64,000 bases of DNA, taken from positions 62,001 to 126,000 of the forward strand of contig NZ_JABRVQ010000003.1 of assembly GCF_013248965.1 (NCBI RefSeq). The letters are read 5' to 3'. Origin of the DNA: Psychrobacter okhotskensis. GTDB lineage: Bacteria; Pseudomonadota; Gammaproteobacteria; Pseudomonadales; Moraxellaceae. The notes below the pieces were generated by a model, which worked only from the letters and a program-made list of their open reading frames with translations, was not told where the DNA came from and made no database searches. Shown here one piece after another: positions 58,134-64,000 of this stretch (within the stretch, counting starts at the first letter, position 1; every line of letters starts with the position of its first letter). A program made the position numbers and the translations under genes.

Positions 58134-58610
58134 ATGCATTGCCCATATTGTAATGCGTCAGAGACCAAAGTGATTGACTCACGGCTTGCAGCAGAAGGGG
58201 CGCAAGTGCGTCGCCGCCGTTCCTGTAATAGTTGCCAAGAGCGCTTTACCACGTTTGAGATGGTAGAGGTGGTGATGCCAAGAATTATCAAATCAAGCGG
58301 TAAGATTGAGCCTTACGATAACGAAAAGCTGCGCCGCTCTATACTCTTGCCGCTACAAAAACGTCCCATTACCATTGATGAGCAAGAGGCAATGATTAGT
58401 CGTATCGAAAAGCGTGTACGGCAAATGGGTGAGCGCGAAATTAGCAGCAAAGTCTTAGGTGAGATTATTATGAGCGAGCTTAAGACGCTCGATGACGTCG
58501 CTTATGTACGCTTTGCCAGTGTTTACCGCGACTTTCAAGATATCGATGCCTTTCACCAAGAAATTGCTAACATTCGTCCCAGCGAAAAAACGGACGACAA
58601 CGTTAAGTAG
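58134..58610 (+). CDS. nrdR: Transcriptional repressor NrdR
   Basis: 158 aa. Zinc ribbon C-P-Y-C at 3-6 and C-N-S-C at about 31-34, then an ATP-cone with [11 protein letters not shown] and S-I-L-L-P-L. NrdR represses ribonucleotide reductase genes according to dATP/ATP. AAGGAAA precedes the start. It is 38 bases before ribD, a pairing seen in many bacteria. Confidence 0.96.
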   Translation: MHCPYCNASETKVIDSRLAAEGAQVRRRRSCNSCQERFTTFEMVEVVMPRIIKSSGKIEPYDNEKLRRSILLPLQKRPITIDEQEAMISRIEKRVRQMGEREISSKVLGEIIMSELKTLDDVAYVRFASVYRDFQDIDAFHQEIANIRPSEKTDDNVK

Positions 58611-58648
58611 CCTTTATTAGCTATTTTTTTATTAAGTGTGCCCTCTTT

Positions 58649-59734
58649 ATGACGCTTTCAAACCATAAAATCTCAAATCATAAATTTTCAAACCATGAAC
58701 GAGATGCCCAAGACCGCTATTTTATGATGCTTGCTATCGAGCAGGGTAAGCATGGTATCTATACTACTAGGCCCAATCCAGCGGTAGGCTGTGTCATTGT
58801 TCAGGCAGAAGATATCGTTGGTCAAGGTTTTCACCCGAAAGCAGGGGAGCCTCATGCCGAGGTATTTGCGCTGAAAGAAGCAGGTACGCGAGCAGTAGGC
58901 GCAACCGCTTATGTGACACTGGAGCCGTGTAGTCATACAGGTCGTACGCCGCCTTGTGCGCTTGCGCTGATTGCTGCGGGTGTTAAGCGGGTAGTGATTG
59001 CAGGTTTAGATCCCAATCCACAAGTCGCTGGTCGTGGTGTGCGTTTACTAGAAGAGGCGGGCATCAACGTCACTATTGGTGTATTAACGCAGCAAGCAGA
59101 AGCCTTAAATCGCGGATTTTTGAAGGCGATGCGTACCCAGATGCCTTATGTACGGCTTAAAATAGCCACCAGTCTTGACGGTCGTACGGCGATGGCGACA
59201 GGGGAGTCGAAGTGGATTACAGGTGCCGCTGCTCGCGAGGATGTGCAAAAGCTACGTGCCCGCAGTGGCGCCATTATTACAGGTAGCGAAACCGTCATCG
59301 TTGATAATCCTCAATTAAATGTACGCTCAAACCAGTTAGGTATAGCGCTTGAGCAAGTTCCTGCTCCCAAGGTTGTCGTACTCGATAGGCGTCAGCGCTT
59401 AGCGCACAGCGTAGAGTCTGATTATCAGTTATGCCGTCGAGCGGATACGATTTATTGGCATGAGGATAACTTAACTGCGTTATTAAACAATTTAGTCAGC
59501 GAGCATCAGTGTTATGAAGTATTGGTTGAAGCTGGTGCTAGCGTAACAGGCAGTTTTTTGAGCCAGCAGTTGGTCGACGAGCTGGTTGTTTATCAAGCGC
59601 CTTGTTTATTAGGCGCACAGGCGCGCCCGATGGTTAACTTTAATCCACTATCGTTGGCGCAGCAGCTGCGTTTTGATATCGACAGTTATGAACAAGTTGG
59701 TGCTGATCTTAAACTGACCTTATTGCCTTTATGA
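58649..59734 (+). CDS. ribD: Bifunctional riboflavin biosynthesis deaminase/reductase RibD
   Basis: 361 aa. The deaminase domain has P-N-P-A-V-G near 46-51, zinc-site H-A-E and P-C-S-H-T-G-R-T-P-P-C. The reductase domain starts near 160 with K-I-A-T-S-L-D-G-R and G-E-S-K-W-I-T-G. It converts the diaminopyrimidine product of RibA to the ribitylamino form. The N-terminus carries three five-residue repeats (S-N-H-K-I, S-N-H-K-F, S-N-H-E-R) from a 15-base repeat; family members lack this. No ribosome site is obvious. Confidence 0.95.
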   Translation: MTLSNHKISNHKFSNHERDAQDRYFMMLAIEQGKHGIYTTRPNPAVGCVIVQAEDIVGQGFHPKAGEPHAEVFALKEAGTRAVGATAYVTLEPCSHTGRTPPCALALIAAGVKRVVIAGLDPNPQVAGRGVRLLEEAGINVTIGVLTQQAEALNRGFLKAMRTQMPYVRLKIATSLDGRTAMATGESKWITGAAAREDVQKLRARSGAIITGSETVIVDNPQLNVRSNQLGIALEQVPAPKVVVLDRRQRLAHSVESDYQLCRRADTIYWHEDNLTALLNNLVSEHQCYEVLVEAGASVTGSFLSQQLVDELVVYQAPCLLGAQARPMVNFNPLSLAQQLRFDIDSYEQVGADLKLTLLPL

Positions 59735-59814
59735 AATGAACACTTATAAACAGCTTGCTCACAGTCTGTACTAAATATGTGCTAAGTGTGGATAAGTTAG
59801 TAAATTCAGGTGAT

Positions 59815-59828
59815 GTTTCACATGAAAC
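59815..59828. other. parS-like site (one-base variant)
   Basis: GTTTCACATGAAAC, first of a pair 13 bases apart in the ribD-ribE gap. Confidence 0.72.
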
Positions 59829-59841
59829 TGTGTATAACTTT

Positions 59842-59855
59842 GTTTCACATGAAAC
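59842..59855. other. parS-like site (one-base variant)
   Basis: GTTTCACATGAAAC, second of the pair, same orientation. Confidence 0.72.
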
Positions 59856-60153
59856 CAAAAAGACCTTAATTTATATAGAATATATATTAAATCCTTTAAA
59901 ATCAATTACTTATTATTAGTCTTTAAGTATTTACAGGTTTATTCTTAGACTTTGCTCTACTGTGGATAACTTGGTCAAAACCTAGGTTTTTAACGGTGTA
60001 TGGGTTGATTTTTCATTACTTATCCACAACTTATCCCATACTGTGCTTAAAATAAACGCATGTTTCACTAAAAGATAAAGGCAGACAAACGCCTTCTTAA
60101 TACATACTAATACGTTGTCTATCGCGGCAATATAATAATGAGATGAGGTTGAT

Positions 60154-60828
60154 ATGTTTACCGGAATTATAGAAAGTGTCGGAAAGGTCAAATCCATGCA
60201 GCCTACAGGCGGTGACATACGCTTGACGATAGAGTCTGATGATTTAGACTTCAGTGATGTGAAACTGGGTGACTCTATTGCTTCTAATGGTATTTGTTTG
60301 ACGGTTGTGGATTTTGGCAGCAATCATTACTCGGTTGATGTCTCACGTGAAACAATTGCGCATACAGCGTTAGAAGAGCTAAAACCAGGTCATATCGTCA
60401 ACCTAGAAAAGGCGATGTTGCCCACCACCCGTTTTGGTGGTCATATTGTCGCCGGTCACGTCGATGGTGTCGGCGTCGTGCGTAAATTGCAAAAAGACGC
60501 GCGCTCTATCTATATTGAGATCGAAATACCGCAAGCGTTGGCGCATTATACAGCGACCAAAGGTTCGATTACGCTTGACGGTATTAGTCTCACGACGAAT
60601 TTGGTACGCGACAATATCGTCTCTTTAAATATCATTCCGCATACCGCACAAGTCACCAATATTGCTCAGCATTGGTTGGTAGGCGATAAGGTTAATGTTG
60701 AAGTGGATATTGTCGCGCGCTATTTAGAGCGGTTGCTAACCAAGCCACAAAGTGCAAGTGCGACAGCGCAAAATACACCAAGTAACATCACTGAGACATT
60801 TTTAGCAGATAACGGCTTTATGAGATAG
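60154..60828 (+). CDS. ribE: Riboflavin synthase alpha chain
   Basis: 224 aa. Starts M-F-T-G-I-I-E-S-V-G, diagnostic, with two lumazine-binding barrel repeats; each has a G-D-S-I-A-S-N-G-I-C-L-T / G-S-I-T-L-D-G-I-S-L-T type segment. It dismutates two lumazine molecules to riboflavin. The C-terminus is about 15 residues longer than usual. GAGG precedes the ATG. A degenerate parS-like sequence (one mismatch) is inside at 60340-60353. It follows ribD after 419 bases, so probably has its own promoter. Confidence 0.96.
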   Translation: MFTGIIESVGKVKSMQPTGGDIRLTIESDDLDFSDVKLGDSIASNGICLTVVDFGSNHYSVDVSRETIAHTALEELKPGHIVNLEKAMLPTTRFGGHIVAGHVDGVGVVRKLQKDARSIYIEIEIPQALAHYTATKGSITLDGISLTTNLVRDNIVSLNIIPHTAQVTNIAQHWLVGDKVNVEVDIVARYLERLLTKPQSASATAQNTPSNITETFLADNGFMR

Positions 60829-60909
60829 TAAGTGACATTTATCAATACATACTTTCTTTCTGGTTTAAATTGCAAGCCAATTTAAATCGCGAGTGTCAAA
60901 GATACCTAT

Positions 60910-60956
60910 TAGGGCATGTCTTCATTTTGATAACGATGAAATGAGGGCACGCCCTA
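60910..60956. repeat. 47-bp palindromic element (TAGGGC ends)
   Basis: Ends TAGGGCATGTCTTCATTT and, from the other strand, TAGGGCGTGCCCTCATTT match at 15 of 18 positions. It sits between convergent ribE and the sensor kinase, so it may act as a hairpin terminator. The ends resemble the element at 34621 and the MITE terminus. Confidence 0.6.
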
Positions 60957-63827
60957 ATCTTTAATAAGACTCTGTAATACCGATTGCAGCTTATTTTTAT
61001 CGATAGGCTTGGTCAAAAATTCATCCATGCCTACCTCAAAGCAAGCATCGCGATCCTCTGCAGTATTATTCGCTGTCAACGCCACAATAGGAATATCATC
61101 CCCTTGCGCACGAATCGCTTGGGTCGCTTGTAAGCCATCCATCACCGGCATCCGGCAGTCCATCAAAATAAGAGCAATCTCTTCATGCTGCGCTTGCAGT
61201 TGACTCAACGCCTGCTGCCCATCTTCTGCGACCACGGTACGATAGCCAAGCTTGGTTAATATCTTACACGCTATTTTTTGATTGGTCGGACTGTCTTCTA
61301 CCACCAAAATAAGCGGTGGCGCGGTCTCGTTGGTAGTTTTGTGGTCAGAAATATCTATGGTAGCGCCATCTACCTCGGTGACCAGCGCCCGACTCTCATT
61401 ATCAAGATTATCATTATCAAGATTATCGGTATCAAATTTGTCAGTATCAGTGCTTTGTGCGGTTACCAACGTCTGCCTGACTGGTAGTGTCAAACGCAGC
61501 AGCTCAGATAATAATAAAGCATTGTCTAGTGGCTTAGCCAAAAAACCATCGCATTGATCTAATAGCATAGAAGGAATGCGGCGCTCAGGCTTCATGCTCA
61601 ATAGTATCGTTGGTAGCGAGATATTAGCCAATAAGCGGCTCAAGCTCTTGCGTCTACTATCATTGATGTTTTTATCGTCCCCTGCTGCTGGCTTAGGGAA
61701 TACGATTGCGTTGCTCTCATAATATTCATAATCTAACAGCAGAACGGGTGCCAGTGTTTGCCCATCTTTTGCGAGCTGTTTTGTTAACTGCTTAATAGTT
61801 GCACTATTGATAGTGGTATAAATAGAAGCTGGTATAGATAAGTAGTCACATAAACGTTGCAAATGCTCAGCACCAAGCGTTTGATTGACTACTGCAATCA
61901 GATGGACTTTGGTCAATTGCTCATTAAGGTGATAGACCGGTTGATAACTTGGACGACGACAAGGCAAATACAAATTGATGGTGCTACAGTCATTATCCGA
62001 GCTATTTGACTCAAGGAAGCCGCCCAATAATTGCGCAAAAGTATTGGCTTTGGTGTGTGCAAGATTTGCCTGCACAAGCGGTTGCTGTATTTGGTCATTA
62101 GCTGCAACATCAGTTTGCTTAACGTAAGTAAGCGGCGGTGTTTGTTTGCGCGAAGTGTTATCTACAGCTGTATGTTGCAGGCTAAACCTTACCCAGTTAT
62201 GCGGGTTTTTTGCTGTCATGTCGTCATTGTTAACCAGTACACTGTCATTGACGCTTAGTGGTAAAGCTGCGTCAGAAAAGGCTTCGATCGTTAGGGAAAC
62301 AGAGCCTGCAAGAGTAGAGGTGATGGCGTTATCCAGTAAGCTCAGTAAGACTTGGCAAAGGCGTTTGCGATCAGTGTCAATATGGCGCGGACAGTCAGGA
62401 TCAAAAAAATAAAGCAGCTCAAGCCCTTGGCGCCGTGCATCCTCTATGACTAAGTCATTGATGTGTTGTCCCAGTTTATAGATATCAACAGATTCAATCT
62501 TAAGGTGCGTTTTTTTGACGTCAATCTCTTCCATGCCCAGCATGTCATTAAGACTCGTCAACATCGCGTCGCTCGACCTCGTTAACGTCTGTAATACAGT
62601 ATGCTGCTGGATAGAAAAAGTATCAGTATTGACGGCTTCAAGGGTGTCGATTATCGTCTCTAGTGGTTGATGCAGCTCGTGATATATCGCGGGTTTAAGC
62701 TCACCAAGTTCATCAATCTTGCCTTGTAGCTGTTGATTTTTTTGCTGCAACTGAGTGTTCTGATTGACAAGCTCATTGACATTATTTAGTAGCACGGTAA
62801 AGCCATGTACTTGTCCATGTTCGCCAAACCATGGGGTAATATGCAATTGATAGGCTTGCTGGTTCTCTATACCGCGAACGTTTAGAGTGCGGGTAACGCG
62901 CAAGCTAGAGAGTTTTTGGAGCAGTAGCTGAACCGATTCATCGTCAGCTGAGACAAAATCTGTTAATTGGTAGGTGGTATCACTTTGGAATGATGTATCA
63001 AATACTCGCTCAAAACGTTGATTAAAAAAGCTAATCTGCCCGTGACGCATAATCATGACCATCGGCAACGGCGCTTGCTCAACCAAACGCTCAAGACGAT
63101 GTTGCAAGGTTTGTATACGTCGATGGTTACTATGAAGTTGGTAACTGATACGACTGAGCGCGTGACCTAGACGCAAAAACTCAGACGTCGATTTTTTGTC
63201 AACAAACGGCGGTGGCAAATAAGCATCCTTTGCTTTGGCACTTAAATTATCGGTATAAACTATCAGTTGTTGCCAGTTAGTCTGGCGATTTAATGTATAA
63301 AGTAACGCCATAATAAAGAACATGATCGCCGTCATTAGCGGTAGCCAGTAGCGATAGGAGATCCAGTCTATTTCAAGGGGTTTATGGCGCAATATGATAT
63401 AGAGCTTATGACCACTCTCAAGTTCAATCGTTCCTGTTAAGTTGCGAGGGTTGAGCGTATAGGCGCCGTAGTTGTTGCTATCAGAGGGCAATGAGGTAAT
63501 AACATTAGGAAAGGTGACGGTGGGAAATGCACGCTCATTAGGACGGACATAACGATGGATATGAGTCTGCCCTGATGGCATCATAAAAATGATCTGATAA
63601 CTAATGCCTGCAAAAGACGGCTCGCTCAGTATTTCTTGGATTTCAGAGTTTAGGGGCTGCGCGTGTTCAGTAACGGCATGCTGCAATGTTTCAAAGGTAT
63701 CTATACTCCGCTGCTTATTGTCTGTCTTAATATCGTCAAACAACGCAAAGTAGTACAGTGACAACATGGTCAATAGTGTCAACGTATAAAAGAGCAGTAA
63801 GCGCTGTAAAGACTGAAACTGTTGCAT
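60954..63827 (-). CDS. Hybrid sensor histidine kinase with degenerate ATP-binding region
   Basis: 957 aa. Membrane segments are near 9-29 and 160-179 around a periplasmic domain. A PAS-like domain (about 245-350) is followed by coiled coil. The H-box is Y-H383-E-L-H-Q-P-L-E. The ATPase domain keeps an N-box-like L-C-Q-V-L-L-S-L-L-D-N-A, but the D-x-G-x-G (G1) motif cannot be found. A pseudo-receiver lacking clear motifs (about 640-790) precedes a true receiver (838-957) with Asp890 and Lys940. Between them is an Asp/Asn repeat linker. No HPt domain. BarA/GacS-like layout; signal and partner unknown. Confidence 0.82.
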   Translation of the reverse strand: MQQFQSLQRLLLFYTLTLLTMLSLYYFALFDDIKTDNKQRSIDTFETLQHAVTEHAQPLNSEIQEILSEPSFAGISYQIIFMMPSGQTHIHRYVRPNERAFPTVTFPNVITSLPSDSNNYGAYTLNPRNLTGTIELESGHKLYIILRHKPLEIDWISYRYWLPLMTAIMFFIMALLYTLNRQTNWQQLIVYTDNLSAKAKDAYLPPPFVDKKSTSEFLRLGHALSRISYQLHSNHRRIQTLQHRLERLVEQAPLPMVMIMRHGQISFFNQRFERVFDTSFQSDTTYQLTDFVSADDESVQLLLQKLSSLRVTRTLNVRGIENQQAYQLHITPWFGEHGQVHGFTVLLNNVNELVNQNTQLQQKNQQLQGKIDELGELKPAIYHELHQPLETIIDTLEAVNTDTFSIQQHTVLQTLTRSSDAMLTSLNDMLGMEEIDVKKTHLKIESVDIYKLGQHINDLVIEDARRQGLELLYFFDPDCPRHIDTDRKRLCQVLLSLLDNAITSTLAGSVSLTIEAFSDAALPLSVNDSVLVNNDDMTAKNPHNWVRFSLQHTAVDNTSRKQTPPLTYVKQTDVAANDQIQQPLVQANLAHTKANTFAQLLGGFLESNSSDNDCSTINLYLPCRRPSYQPVYHLNEQLTKVHLIAVVNQTLGAEHLQRLCDYLSIPASIYTTINSATIKQLTKQLAKDGQTLAPVLLLDYEYYESNAIVFPKPAAGDDKNINDSRRKSLSRLLANISLPTILLSMKPERRIPSMLLDQCDGFLAKPLDNALLLSELLRLTLPVRQTLVTAQSTDTDKFDTDNLDNDNLDNESRALVTEVDGATIDISDHKTTNETAPPLILVVEDSPTNQKIACKILTKLGYRTVVAEDGQQALSQLQAQHEEIALILMDCRMPVMDGLQATQAIRAQGDDIPIVALTANNTAEDRDACFEVGMDEFLTKPIDKNKLQSVLQSLIKD

Positions 63828-64000
63828 AAAAGCATGACCCTAAGTCGACAATAAGTCGGCATGATGGCAGATCGTAAAATAATGATAAATCTGACAGGTT
63901 TGCGTGCTCTGGCTTATTTATGAATAAGTAGCTGAGCTTTTTACTATTATAAAGATAAATAGTGTCATTAGTAACGCTGGATTGTCACTATTACAATCAT

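Larger units (their letters stand above)
59735..60153. other. ribD-ribE gap: second DnaA-box, AT-rich and parS cluster
   Basis: No gene. Perfect DnaA boxes (either strand) are at 59787-59795, 59961-59969 and 60020-60028, with a near-match at 59829-59837. A strongly AT-rich block lies at about 59860-59960. Two parS-like sites are at 59815-59828 and 59842-59855. This mirrors origin architecture but is 6.8 kb from oriC. No FMN riboswitch sequence was recognised. Confidence 0.75.

Noticed and set aside
59735-60153. FMN riboswitch before ribE
   Set aside because: The conserved RFN sequence blocks are not present; the region is instead rich in DnaA boxes and parS-like sites.

Overview
This window comes from a gammaproteobacterium of the family Moraxellaceae and most resembles Psychrobacter. 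The evidence is the origin-proximal gene order, the moderate-to-low G+C content, and the gene families present (family-level recognition, no search was run). It spans the chromosomal replication origin. dnaA, dnaN, recF and gyrB run leftward from about 52.8 kb to 45.4 kb. rpmH, rnpA, yidD, yidC and mnmE run rightward from about 53.4 kb to 58.0 kb. Between them lies a DnaA-box-rich oriC (about 52.95-53.2 kb). ParS-like centromere sites are scattered on both sides. A second DnaA-box/AT-rich/parS cluster lies between ribD and ribE at about 59.8-60.0 kb.

Region by region: 0.5-4.4 kb holds rsuA-like, yigZ, yheT, a hotdog thioesterase and a DsrE-like gene. 4.5-6.5 kb holds an AT-rich stand-alone OLD-type ATPase/TOPRIM nuclease, probably a defence gene. 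6.7-12.0 kb holds a nitronate monooxygenase, a lipoprotein hydrolase, a MATE pump next to a decayed IS-derived repeat, an Asp/Glu-type racemase and a small DUF2798 protein. 12.1-15.2 kb is a tight operon of three membrane proteins (DUF2157, DUF4401, GDYXXLXY). 15.3-19.6 kb has four medium-chain dehydrogenase/reductases in a row. 19.7-23.2 kb is accessory: an AlbA_2-type regulator whose stop codon lies in a 10-bp tandem repeat, then two uncharacterised genes bracketed by guaA and a 50-bp copy of the guaA 3' end, which looks like an integration scar.

25.5-30.7 kb holds an alkyl-DHAP-synthase-like FAD enzyme, a GlpD-like dehydrogenase and an FGGY kinase, likely one glycerol/glycerol-phosphate unit. 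30.8-34.6 kb holds a cupin, a BCCT transporter and a PatB-type C-S lyase. 34.9-35.8 kb encodes a secreted protein made only of YadA-head repeats. 36.1-39.7 kb is a McrBC restriction system. 39.7-45.3 kb holds a crotonase, a LysE exporter, rlmF, a complete 269-bp MITE, mntP and a DUF6880-like gene. After the origin block come nrdR, ribD, ribE and a hybrid sensor kinase with a degenerate ATP-binding region.

No tRNA, rRNA, CRISPR array or intact transposase gene was found. The accessory content is mostly anti-phage or mobile in flavour (OLD nuclease, McrBC, guaA scar, MITE). The most informative unexplained structures are the parS/DnaA-box layout around the origin, the guaA 3'-end duplication, the MITE family with a decayed transposase tail, and in-frame 15-bp repeats in four unrelated genes.
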